A stretch of DNA of 58,403 nucleotides from Collinsella aerofaciens (GTDB lineage Bacteria; Actinomycetota; Coriobacteriia; Coriobacteriales; Coriobacteriaceae): assembly GCF_018785265.1 (NCBI RefSeq), contig NZ_WQPK01000022.1:1-58403 (forward strand). Direction: 5' to 3'. The stretch's first letter is position 1. Every line of letters starts with the position of its first letter. The notes under the pieces were generated by a model. The model was not told the DNA's origin and did not search any database. It worked only from the letters and a program-made list of their open reading frames with translations. Made by a program: the position numbers and the translations under genes. Positions 51,100-58,403 of the stretch are shown in pieces.

Positions 51100-53421
51100 A
51101 TACCTAAAACGCTTTTAGTATTTCCCCCAGGATGGAGTCCAGTGGGGCCGTATCTTGCCTTGCCTGTTTTGAAGTCATATCTTCAAGAGGTTGAACAATA
51201 TAAAGTTGACATCGTTGACTTAAACGTGGAATTTTACGATGACCTCCTATCTTATAGACATGTCGAAGAGTGCTGTAAAAGGTATCGGGAATCAAAGGAT
51301 TCGTTTAGTTCGAATGTTCAATTAACAATCGAGTTGATACAAAAGTCAGCACTTAATGTTGACGAGGCAAAAGATATTTTCAGATCGAAGAGATACTTTA
51401 ATCTAAAAGAAAGACAATATGCTGAAAACATTTTTAGAAATGCACTCTATATCATAAATCACGTCTCATATGGAGTTAAATACACGTTCAACTCCATAGA
51501 TCTGCCCTATGATTATTATTCGACACCAGAAATAATGAAATCGCTTGCGGATACCTTGCATAATCCGTTTATTTCCTTCTATGAAATTGCCTTTCTTAAG
51601 CGTATTCAGAGGGAAAAAATCGAGTTTATTGGGATTTCGGTGAGCGGCTGTTTCCAATTGATTTCTGCAGTTACGTTAGCGAAACTGATTAAAGAAGAAT
51701 GTCCATCTGTTAAACACGTCTCATTGGGCGGCAATTACATTACTCGTTTAGCAGATGACTGCATGAAAGAATGGCATCCCTTTTTTGAATACATTGATTC
51801 GATAATGATGTATGACGGCGAAGAGCCGCTTGCACGTCTTCTTGAGGCTCTTGACTCTGGTGATGACAATCTCGACTGTGTTCCAAACCTTTGCCATGCT
51901 AAAGGTGGAAAGATATATAAAAACCATCGGATTGAGCAAACATTTATCAACGATACAGTTCCCGATTTCGATGGCTTCGCCCTTTCTAAATACTTCATGC
52001 CTGAGTTAATATTGCCGGTTTATTCCTCTAGGCAGTGTTTTAATCATTGCGCCTTCTGCACCATTCCCGGTGCTACCGGTGGTTGTTACCGAAAGATGCC
52101 TATATCGAGAGTATTTGAAATAATGTGTCGGTTAAATGAAAAATACGGCACGAGAGTTTTCTCTTTTGTGGATGAAACATTCGAAGGCAAAAGAATGGAG
52201 CAACTCGCGGATGAAATAAACGCATCGGGAAAAACGTTTTTCTGGCATGGAGAAACGAGGTTCTCTCCAACCCTAAGTACAGACGTTTTCAACAAGATAT
52301 ACCAAAGTGGATGTAGGCAGATTCAGTTTGGCCTCGAGTCATACAACCAAAGAGTTCTTGATCTAATGAAGAAGAACACGAGAGTTGATTGGATTGATCG
52401 CAATATCCATGATTGTCTCAATGCGGGTATTCCTGTTCATCTATTCTTTATGATTGGCTTTCCGACCGAAACTAAAGAAGAGGCTCTGAACACCTTAGCT
52501 TATACAGAGAATGTTTTGAATTATTCAAAACAGGTATGTGGTGTTCCATATTCCACGAGAGGATTTACGAATTTTGGTCTCGTTATGGGGTCGGATGTTT
52601 GGAATCATCCCGATAAGTATGGTGTCTCTGTAATGCCGAAGTCCCAATATGAGGATTTGCGCCTCGAAGTGGATTATGTTTCAGGCACTGGTTTAACTTT
52701 AAATGAAGCAAAATCCTTATCTGATGAGCATCATATTGATTTTTATATGCAAGAAGTCATAAACGGTAGCGACACAATTGACTTGCCCCAGCGGCTTCAT
52801 ATTTCAGAGGTGACCTGGATCCTAGATTCTATTCACGCTGTCAGGTATAAGGGACATTTGACCAAAGTAAAGCGACGGCTGACTAGTCTAAATCCAGCTG
52901 ATCGAATCTGGCTGGATTCCAAGACCTCTGTCGTGCTCGTTGAGCCATTTGCCTACTTCTATAATTCTGAATACCATCATGTCTATGCTGTTTCCCAGTT
53001 GGTATACCTTAAGTTGGCCCGTTTATTGGAGGCCGATTGTAGCATTTCTCTTATCCTTGATCAGGGCGATCTCGAGCTGACAAGGGCGATAGAAGAACTG
53101 TTGCATTATGGATTGCTGAATACAAATATCGATGCCGATTATGTAATGCACGATAATGGTTTTCAATTGGTTAAAAGTTCGTTTGTGAAAGAAGTCGGAC
53201 GCTCAAAAGAGGGGTTAAGAGTACTGCTGAGTTGTGCCACCCATAGAATGTGTGCGGTTAATGATTTTTCGTTCGCTTTGCTTTCGTTGTTTGAAAAGCC
53301 GATTACTAAGAACGAGGTGCGCGACATTTTGAAAAAAGAGGGACTATCGGCAAGCGAGGAGCAATTAAACAAGTTGGTTGATAATTGCATGAAAGCAGAT
53401 ATACTACAATTGATTAGATAG
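51100..53421 (+). CDS. B12-binding-type radical SAM protein with PqqD-like C-terminus
   Basis: A protein of about 770 residues. The N-terminal part has the strand-and-loop FPPGWSPVGPYLALPVLKSYL and HVSLGGNYIT/MMYDGEEPLARLLEAL, as in B12-binding radical SAM enzymes. The radical SAM core has CFNHCAFC (C299, C303, C306 counted from GTG 51142) and FFMIGFPTET. Two C-terminal winged-helix-like segments (VYLKLARLLEADCSISLIL...ELLHYGLL and FALLSLFEKPITKNEV...LVDNCMKADILQL) look PqqD-like. The usual call would start at GTG 51142, but coding similarity begins near 51106, and upstream in frame only ATA/ATT codons are available. A 36-residue peptide gene follows, 13 bp on. Confidence 0.8.
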   Translation: MPKTLLVFPPGWSPVGPYLALPVLKSYLQEVEQYKVDIVDLNVEFYDDLLSYRHVEECCKRYRESKDSFSSNVQLTIELIQKSALNVDEAKDIFRSKRYFNLKERQYAENIFRNALYIINHVSYGVKYTFNSIDLPYDYYSTPEIMKSLADTLHNPFISFYEIAFLKRIQREKIEFIGISVSGCFQLISAVTLAKLIKEECPSVKHVSLGGNYITRLADDCMKEWHPFFEYIDSIMMYDGEEPLARLLEALDSGDDNLDCVPNLCHAKGGKIYKNHRIEQTFINDTVPDFDGFALSKYFMPELILPVYSSRQCFNHCAFCTIPGATGGCYRKMPISRVFEIMCRLNEKYGTRVFSFVDETFEGKRMEQLADEINASGKTFFWHGETRFSPTLSTDVFNKIYQSGCRQIQFGLESYNQRVLDLMKKNTRVDWIDRNIHDCLNAGIPVHLFFMIGFPTETKEEALNTLAYTENVLNYSKQVCGVPYSTRGFTNFGLVMGSDVWNHPDKYGVSVMPKSQYEDLRLEVDYVSGTGLTLNEAKSLSDEHHIDFYMQEVINGSDTIDLPQRLHISEVTWILDSIHAVRYKGHLTKVKRRLTSLNPADRIWLDSKTSVVLVEPFAYFYNSEYHHVYAVSQLVYLKLARLLEADCSISLILDQGDLELTRAIEELLHYGLLNTNIDADYVMHDNGFQLVKSSFVKEVGRSKEGLRVLLSCATHRMCAVNDFSFALLSLFEKPITKNEVRDILKKEGLSASEEQLNKLVDNCMKADILQLIR

Positions 53422-53434
53422 AGGAGGTTTCTGC

Positions 53435-53545
53435 ATGGACGTTATTAACAAAGATCTCTTGGAGCAGCTGAAAGAGTTTCAGGAAGAGGGCGTCGTGGTA
53501 GAAGTGTTCGACTTTGAGGACTACATGGATAAATTCTGCCATTAG
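53435..53545 (+). CDS. 36-residue candidate RiPP precursor peptide
   Basis: ATG 53435 lies 7 nt after AGAGGAGG, a near-perfect ribosome-binding site, and the frame ends at TAG 53543-53545. The peptide is acidic, with an amphipathic leader-like start (MDVINKDLLEQLKEFQEEG) and a tail ending in FEDYMDKFCH that has Tyr, Met, Lys, Phe, Cys and His, which are common modification sites. It lies 13 bp after the radical SAM gene and before a strong terminator. No family was recognised. It is too short for standard gene callers. Confidence 0.7.
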   Translation: MDVINKDLLEQLKEFQEEGVVVEVFDFEDYMDKFCH

Positions 53546-53569
53546 TTTCGGAATTTACTCGCCTCGCTT

Positions 53570-53603
53570 AAAGGAGAAGTCGATTATCGATTTCTCCTTT
53601 TTT
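53570..53603 (+). terminator. Intrinsic terminator of the peptide cluster
   Basis: AAAGGAGAAGTCGA (53570-53583) pairs with TCGATTTCTCCTTT (53587-53600, one G-U), followed by TTTAATT. Confidence 0.92.
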
Positions 53604-53733
53604 AATTAAAGATATTTTTGAACTACATGCTCTTAGCACAGGTTGGCCTCTCAGTAAACTGGGAGGTTGCTTTGGCTAGTTAGAGATATGTGAACGTCCG
53701 TTAGACTGAATCTCAGGGTAGAAGGGGCCTCCA

Positions 53734-55734
53734 GTGTCCAGATCAACAAGGCAATGCTGCGTTTCGGCTAATAAGAACGATGGCTTTTTGCGTGTGGCGG
53801 CGGCGTCGCCGCAGATTCGCGTCGCCGATGTCGAGGGCAATGCCGAGGTTGCGCTGGCGGCTGTTCGCGATGCTGCCGAGCGCGGCGTTCGCGCGCTGGT
53901 GCTGCCCGAGCTTAATCTGACCGGTTATACCGCGGCCGATTTGTTCCATAACCGCACACTGCTGCATGCCTGCGAGACCGCACTGGCACATATTCTCGAT
54001 GAAACCCGTGAGCTGCCGATCGTCTTTACCGTTGGCTTGCCCGTTGCGGTGGCTGAAAACATCTACAACTGCGCGGCCGTGTGCTGTGCGGGCGAGCTTT
54101 TGGGCCTCACGGCCAAGAAGTATCTGCCCAACTATGGCGAGTTCTATGAGCGTCGCTGGTTTGCTCCGGCGCCTGCGGATCCCGTGTGGGTTGAATTTGC
54201 CGGTCAGGGTCCGGTTCCGCTGGGTTCGGGACTTGTCTACCGCTGCTGTGATGAGGGTGCCGAGGATATGGTGCTGGGCGTTGAGGTCTGCGAGGACCTG
54301 TGGGTGCCGGCGCCCCCTTCGACCGAGATGGCGCTTGCCGGTGCGACGGTGATCCTCAATCCGTCGGCTTCGGACGAGATTATCGGTAAGGCGGATTACC
54401 GCCGCAGCCTCATTTCCAACCAGAGCGCGCGCCTGTACTGCGCCTATGCCTACGCGGACGCGAGCGAGGGCGAGTCCACGACCGACATGGTCTTTGCGGG
54501 CGAGAACCTCGTCTACGAAAACGGCTCCAAGCTCGCCGCGACCAAACTGCTTACCTGCGATATGGCCATCGCCGACGTTGACCTTGACCGCCTGGTTGCC
54601 GAGCGCCGTCGCTCGACGACGTGGACGCGCGCGGACGATGCGCCGGAGGCCGTGACCGTCGAGTTCTCGTTTGAGGGCTCGCTCGCCGAAGAGCCTGTCC
54701 TGCGCGATGCGCTCGGCATAGACCGTGTCTTCCCCCGCGCGCCCTTCGTGCCTGCCGACCATGGTGACCTGGCTGAGCGCTGCGAGACCATCCTCGACCT
54801 GCAGACCGCGGGCCTCAAGACCCGCCTTGCCCATACGGGTACCAAGGCTGCGGTCATCGGCCTTTCGGGCGGCTTGGACTCCACGCTAGCGCTGCTTGTG
54901 ACCGTGCGTGCCTTCGATGCACTGGGGCTGTCGCGCACGGGTATCACGGCGGTTTCCATGCCCGGCTTTGGCACGACGCACCGCACTAAGTCCAATGCCG
55001 AGTCGCTTGCTCGCGACCTGGGCGTGAACTTCCTCGAGGTTTCGATCCATGCTGCCGTGGAACAGCACTTTAAGGATATCGAGCATGATCCGGCCGTGCA
55101 GGACGTGACCTACGAGAACAGCCAGGCGCGCGAGCGTACGCAGATTCTGATGGATCTGGCCAACCAGGCTGGCGGTTTTGTCATCGGCACGGGCGACCTG
55201 TCGGAGCTGGCGCTCGGCTGGGCTACCTATAACGGCGACCACATGAGCATGTACGCCGTCAACGCGAGCGTGCCTAAGACGCTTGTGCGCCATCTGGTGC
55301 GCTATGCGGCCGATGTGTTTGGCGGGCGTATTGCCGAGGTCCTGCTCGATATCCTCGATACGCCGGTGTCCCCCGAGCTTCTGCCGCCCACGGGCGACGG
55401 CGAGATTGCGCAGAAGACCGAGGATTTGGTGGGCCCGTATGAGCTGCACGACTACTTCCTCTACTACCTGCTGCGTTTTGGCTTTGAGCCGGGCAAGATC
55501 TACCGCATGGCGCTCAAGAGCTTCGAGGGCGTCTACGACGCCAAGACCGTCCACACGTGGCTACGTACGTTCTACCGTCGCTTCTTTGCCCAGCAGTTTA
55601 AGCGCAGCTGCCTGCCCGATGGTCCCAAGGTGGGTTCGGTGACGCTCAGCCCGCGCGGCGATTGGCGTATGCCGAGTGACGCTAGCTCGCGTCTGTGGCT
55701 TGCGCAGATCGACGCGCTCAATCCAGTTGACTAA
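53734..55734 (+). CDS. nadE: Glutamine-dependent NAD(+) synthetase
   Basis: Final step of NAD synthesis: amidates nicotinic acid adenine dinucleotide with ammonia from glutamine. The 666-residue protein joins an N-terminal nitrilase-type glutaminase (Glu in VLPELNLTGY, Lys in TAKKYLPNYGEFYE, Cys in GVEVCEDLW) to a C-terminal synthetase with the P-loop GLSGGLDSTLAL and GTGDLSELALGWATYNGDHMSMY. The GTG at 53734 follows GAAGGGG. The length fits the family's two-domain form. Confidence 0.96.
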   Translation: MSRSTRQCCVSANKNDGFLRVAAASPQIRVADVEGNAEVALAAVRDAAERGVRALVLPELNLTGYTAADLFHNRTLLHACETALAHILDETRELPIVFTVGLPVAVAENIYNCAAVCCAGELLGLTAKKYLPNYGEFYERRWFAPAPADPVWVEFAGQGPVPLGSGLVYRCCDEGAEDMVLGVEVCEDLWVPAPPSTEMALAGATVILNPSASDEIIGKADYRRSLISNQSARLYCAYAYADASEGESTTDMVFAGENLVYENGSKLAATKLLTCDMAIADVDLDRLVAERRRSTTWTRADDAPEAVTVEFSFEGSLAEEPVLRDALGIDRVFPRAPFVPADHGDLAERCETILDLQTAGLKTRLAHTGTKAAVIGLSGGLDSTLALLVTVRAFDALGLSRTGITAVSMPGFGTTHRTKSNAESLARDLGVNFLEVSIHAAVEQHFKDIEHDPAVQDVTYENSQARERTQILMDLANQAGGFVIGTGDLSELALGWATYNGDHMSMYAVNASVPKTLVRHLVRYAADVFGGRIAEVLLDILDTPVSPELLPPTGDGEIAQKTEDLVGPYELHDYFLYYLLRFGFEPGKIYRMALKSFEGVYDAKTVHTWLRTFYRRFFAQQFKRSCLPDGPKVGSVTLSPRGDWRMPSDASSRLWLAQIDALNPVD

Positions 55735-55802
55735 GGTTGGCTAAATTGAACCAATACGGGGGTTGCAAGCGTTACACTTTTGCAATCTGATGGCCCGTAT
55801 CG

Positions 55803-55834
55803 CGCGGCGCTCTTGTCGGAGCGCCGCGTTTTTT
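55803..55834 (+). terminator. Intrinsic terminator of nadE
   Basis: CGCGGCGCTC (55803-55812) pairs with GAGCGCCGCG (55819-55828), followed by six T. Confidence 0.93.
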
Positions 55835-55852
55835 ATATCGAAAGGTGGCACC

Positions 55853-57016
55853 ATGCAGGCATCGCAGCGTCTCGACCGCTTTGGCGCGGAGGTCTTCGCC
55901 TCGCTCAACAACAAACTTCTCGCGCTGAAGGCTCAGGGCAAGACCATTTACAACATGAGCGTGGGCACGCCCGACTTTAAGCCGTACGACCATGTGGTCG
56001 AGGCGCTCACGCAGGCAGCCCAAGATCCCGAGATGTGGAAGTATGCCCTGCGCGACCTGCCCGAACTCAAGCAAGCCGTGTGCGATTACTATGAGCGCCG
56101 CTTTGGCGTTTCGGGCATTACGCCGTCTATGGTGCAGTCGTGCAACGGCACGCAGGAGGGCGTGGGCCATTTGGGCCTGGCCCTGCTCGATCCGGGTGAC
56201 ACCATTCTGGTTCCCGATCCGTGCTACCCGGTCTTTGAGGCGGGTGCCAAGATCGCCGATGCCAAGCTCGAATACTATCCGCTGGTTGCCGAGCATAATT
56301 ACCTGCCCTATGTGGCGGGCATCGATCCCGAGGTGGCCGATCGTGCCAAGTATATGATCGTGTCGCTGCCTGCGAACCCGGTGGGCTCGGTGGGCACACC
56401 CGAGGTCTACGAGGAGATTATCGCTTTCGCCCGCGAGCATGATCTGCTCATCGTTCACGACAACGCGTACTCCGACATCGTGTTCGACGGCGAGCCCGGC
56501 GGCAGCTTCTTGCAGTATCCCGGTGCGCTTGAGGTGGGCGTGGAGTTCTTCTCGCTTTCCAAGTCGTTTAACGTCACCGGTGCCCGCATCGGCTTTTTGG
56601 TCGGTCGCGAGGATGTTGTCTCGGCCTTTGCCAAGCTGCGTGGTCAGATCGACTTCGGTATGTTCTTCCCGATCCAGAAGGCTGCTATCGCCTGCCTGAA
56701 CGGTCCGCGCGATGAGGTTGAGGCGCAGCGTCTGAAGTATCAGGAACGCCGCGATGCCCTGTGCGACGGTCTTGAGGGCCTGGGCTGGGAGCGTCCCAAC
56801 GCGCATGGTTCTATGTTTGTGTGGGCCAAGCTTCCCGGTGGTCGCACCGATTCCATGGCGTTTTGCGAGGAGCTCATGGAGAAGGCCGGCGTTGTGGTGA
56901 CGCCGGGCGCGAGCTTTGGTCCTTCGGGCGAGGGGCACGTGCGCATGGCGCTGGTCCTGCCGCCCGATCAGATCGCTTTGGCTGTCGAGGCCATTCGCGA
57001 GGCGGGCCTGTATTAG
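55853..57016 (+). CDS. Class I/II pyridoxal-phosphate aminotransferase
   Basis: A 387-residue aminotransferase of the fold type I, AspC/LL-diaminopimelate aminotransferase-like group: NMSVGTPDFKP near the start, CNGTQEGVGHLGLALLDPGD, VPDPCYPVFEAGAK, HDNAYSDIVFDG and the PLP-lysine motif SLSKSFNVTGARIG. The ATG at 55853 follows GAAAGGTGG; the frame is open for 30 codons upstream through the nadE terminator and is not used. Substrate specificity is not certain; lysine or aromatic amino-acid synthesis is plausible. Confidence 0.9.
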   Translation: MQASQRLDRFGAEVFASLNNKLLALKAQGKTIYNMSVGTPDFKPYDHVVEALTQAAQDPEMWKYALRDLPELKQAVCDYYERRFGVSGITPSMVQSCNGTQEGVGHLGLALLDPGDTILVPDPCYPVFEAGAKIADAKLEYYPLVAEHNYLPYVAGIDPEVADRAKYMIVSLPANPVGSVGTPEVYEEIIAFAREHDLLIVHDNAYSDIVFDGEPGGSFLQYPGALEVGVEFFSLSKSFNVTGARIGFLVGREDVVSAFAKLRGQIDFGMFFPIQKAAIACLNGPRDEVEAQRLKYQERRDALCDGLEGLGWERPNAHGSMFVWAKLPGGRTDSMAFCEELMEKAGVVVTPGASFGPSGEGHVRMALVLPPDQIALAVEAIREAGLY

Positions 57017-57160
57017 AAACCTATTTCGGCTCGTCAATAGCTCGAAACCGATTTCGTGCAGTTATTTTACGAATTCTGCAAACAATTTCGGTAAACGGTC
57101 GATTTTTGGCTGCGAATAGGAGCATAATCAAAGTCCCGATTGGATGTATTGGGATTACGG

Positions 57161-57194
57161 CAAGCCGCTCGGGTCGTTCCCGGGCGGCTTGTTT
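57161..57194 (+). promoter_or_regulatory. Hairpin in the ldh leader
   Basis: CAAGCCGC (57161-57168) pairs with GCGGCTTG (57184-57191), with inner CGGG/CCCG, then TTTG, and the ldh ribosome-binding site follows at once. It may be an upstream terminator or an attenuator. Confidence 0.6.
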
Positions 57195-57217
57195 GTGGAG
57201 AGAGATGGGAGTTTCTA

Positions 57218-58168
57218 ATGGTTAACGAGAAGAAGGTCGCTATTGTCGGTTGCGGTTTCGTCGGTTCGTCTTCGGCGTTCGCTCTGATGCAGAGCGGTCT
57301 GTTCTCCGAGATGGTCCTCATCGACGTGGACAAGAACCGCGCCGAGGGTGAGGCTCTGGATATCGCGCACGGCATGACGTTTGCCGAGCCGATGAAGATC
57401 TACGCCGGCGATTATTCCGATGTCGCCGACGCCGCCATGATCGTCGTCACCGCTGGCGCTGCCCAGAAGCCCGGTGAGACCCGCCTGGACCTGGTCAACA
57501 AGAACGTCAACATCTTTAAGTCCATTATCCCCGAGATTAAGAAGTCCGGCTTCGACGGCATTCTGCTAATCGTCTCCAACCCGGTTGATGTTCTGACCTA
57601 TGCTGCCATCAAGATGTCCGGCCTGCCCGAGGGCCATGTCATCGGCTCCGGCACCGTGCTCGACACTGGCCGTCTGCAGCAGATGCTTGGTGCCCACGTC
57701 GAGGTTGACCCGCGCGACGTTCAGGCCTATGTCATGGGTGAGCACGGCGACTCCGAGTTTGTCGCTTGGTCCAGCGCCCAGGTTGCCGGCGTGCCGCTGA
57801 ACACCTTCTGCGAGCTTCACGGCCACCTGGAGCATGAGGCTGCCGAGAAGCGCATCGCCGAGGACGTTAAGAACTCCGCCTACACCATCATCGAGAAGAA
57901 GCACGCCACCTACTATGGCGTCGCCATGGCCGTCAAGCGCATCTGCACCGCCGTTATGCGCGATGAGCAGACCGTTCTGCCCGTCTCCTCGCTCATGGTG
58001 GGCGAGTACGGCCTGTCCGATCTTGCCATCTCCATGCCGACCGTCGTTGGCCGCGACGGCGTTGTCTGCCGCGTCCCCGTGCCGCTGGACGATGACGAGC
58101 AGCATGAGCTCACCGTCTCCGCCAAGGCCCTCAAGGACATTATCGACAGCGTCGACTTCTCCTGCTAA
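57218..58168 (+). CDS. ldh: L-lactate dehydrogenase
   Basis: NAD-dependent reduction of pyruvate to L-lactate, regenerating NAD+ in fermentation. The 316-residue sequence has the Rossmann motif GCGFVGSSSAFAL, LVSNPVDVLTYAA-like IVSNPVDVLTYAAIK, GSGTVLDTGRLQQMLG (substrate loop Arg) and the catalytic GEHGDSEFVAWSSA (His). The ATG at 57218 follows GGGAG; the frame upstream runs through the hairpin. Strong codon bias suggests high expression. Confidence 0.96.
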   Translation: MVNEKKVAIVGCGFVGSSSAFALMQSGLFSEMVLIDVDKNRAEGEALDIAHGMTFAEPMKIYAGDYSDVADAAMIVVTAGAAQKPGETRLDLVNKNVNIFKSIIPEIKKSGFDGILLIVSNPVDVLTYAAIKMSGLPEGHVIGSGTVLDTGRLQQMLGAHVEVDPRDVQAYVMGEHGDSEFVAWSSAQVAGVPLNTFCELHGHLEHEAAEKRIAEDVKNSAYTIIEKKHATYYGVAMAVKRICTAVMRDEQTVLPVSSLMVGEYGLSDLAISMPTVVGRDGVVCRVPVPLDDDEQHELTVSAKALKDIIDSVDFSC

Positions 58169-58202
58169 ATCAAGCTCGCTAGAGCGAAAAGCTACAATGA
58201 AG

Positions 58203-58237
58203 GCGTCCGAGTCCACGCGGCCCGGGCGCTTTTTTTG
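58203..58237 (+). terminator. Intrinsic terminator of ldh
   Basis: GCGTCCG (58203-58209) pairs with CGGGCGC (58223-58229, one G-U), followed by eight T. Confidence 0.8.
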
Positions 58238-58283
58238 GTGCAAAGTAACCTGACCCCAATGCACTATAGTCGATGGGAGGGCC

Positions 58284-58352
58284 ATGTCGGATTCGCCTAA
58301 TTTTTTGACCTATGCCCAGACGGTGTTAGCGCCGGGCGATTTTAGCCGCTAA
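58284..58352 (+). CDS. 22-residue ORF at the window end
   Basis: ATG 58284 has GGGAGGG 3-9 nt upstream and a possible -10 (TATAGT) at about 58265-58270. The frame reads MSDSPNFLTYAQTVLAPGDF, then SR, and stops at TAA. It may be a leader peptide for a gene beyond the window, followed at 58354-58371 by an imperfect GTCAAA/TTTTGAC repeat. Weak evidence. Confidence 0.3.
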   Translation: MSDSPNFLTYAQTVLAPGDFSR

Positions 58353-58403
58353 TAGTCAAACTATTTTGACCAATCCCGGTCACCGAATAATGGCCACCGT
58401 GCC

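Noticed and set aside
53640-53733. Possible RNA gene or terminator between the peptide cluster and nadE
   Set aside because: A hairpin CCTCTCAG/CTGGGAGG (53647-53666) is present, but without a T-run or any RNA family features; left as plain intergenic sequence.
1-58403. CRISPR array, rRNA genes or full insertion sequences
   Set aside because: No regularly spaced direct repeats, rRNA sequence or transposase frame was seen.

Overview
The window looks like the chromosome of a high-GC, anaerobic Gram-positive bacterium. The class is probably Coriobacteriia and the genus probably Collinsella; this rests on gene content and codon style, not on a search. Supporting signs are an oxygen-sensitive class III ribonucleotide reductase, lactate dehydrogenase, an actinobacterial-type LexA box, a YolD/Y-family polymerase pair, SdpR/SdpI-like genes, a sortase-anchored surface protein and strongly GC-biased third codon positions.

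Layout. 1-4175: a perfect palindrome, tRNA-Gly and tRNA-Val, then nrdD and nrdG with an NrdR-like box. 4242-5911: a folate block (folE, HD hydrolase, folB). 5918-12394: a YgjP-like metallopeptidase, an M19 dipeptidase, a SlyD-like/UreE-like pair, a HAD phosphatase, a Fur-family regulator, acylphosphatase with a Gfo/Idh oxidoreductase, and RNase HI. 12458-14980: a LysR regulator divergent from O-acetylhomoserine sulfhydrylase, with an operator, a promoter and a structured leader holding a small Cys-containing ORF. 15292-21298: a secreted coiled-coil protein, a small membrane protein, panE, a small ORF with an apparent ATC start, an Fe-S aldo/keto reductase, and a Gfo/Idh oxidoreductase and endonuclease IV that each follow a related hairpin. 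21446-24551: an amino-acid ABC transporter. 24669-26396: metal- and redox-related genes (flavodoxin, DUF3793, HMA protein with a copper-type operator). 26669-33770: a surface protein, an SOS-type yolD-umuC operon with two LexA boxes, half of an iron alcohol dehydrogenase, and pgi. 33912-36780: an operon of an unknown protein, a ClpP-like protease and a soluble VirD4/TraG-like ATPase. 37271-44923: two HAD enzymes, a PfkB kinase, a 211-bp inverted-repeat element, TatD, TcdA, a candidate type I toxin, the SdpR/SdpI pair and EttA. 45204-46701: an AT-rich pair, a Tat-exported peptidase and a lipoprotein. 46757-49155: two low-complexity proteins. 49330-53603: an AT-rich island with a DUF2087 protein, an MFS exporter, a B12-type radical SAM protein with PqqD-like C-terminal segments, and a 36-residue peptide followed by a terminator. 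53734-58403: NAD synthetase, an aminotransferase, lactate dehydrogenase and a short terminal ORF.

The strongest candidate for an undescribed system is the island at 49649-53603, which has the parts of a RiPP (ribosomally made, post-translationally modified peptide) pathway: exporter, radical SAM maturase with recognition-domain-like tail, and precursor-like peptide. Second is the ClpP-like/VirD4-like operon, which has no relaxase or integrase nearby. Third is the leader of the sulfhydrylase gene. The window also carries several unrelated inverted-repeat elements between genes.
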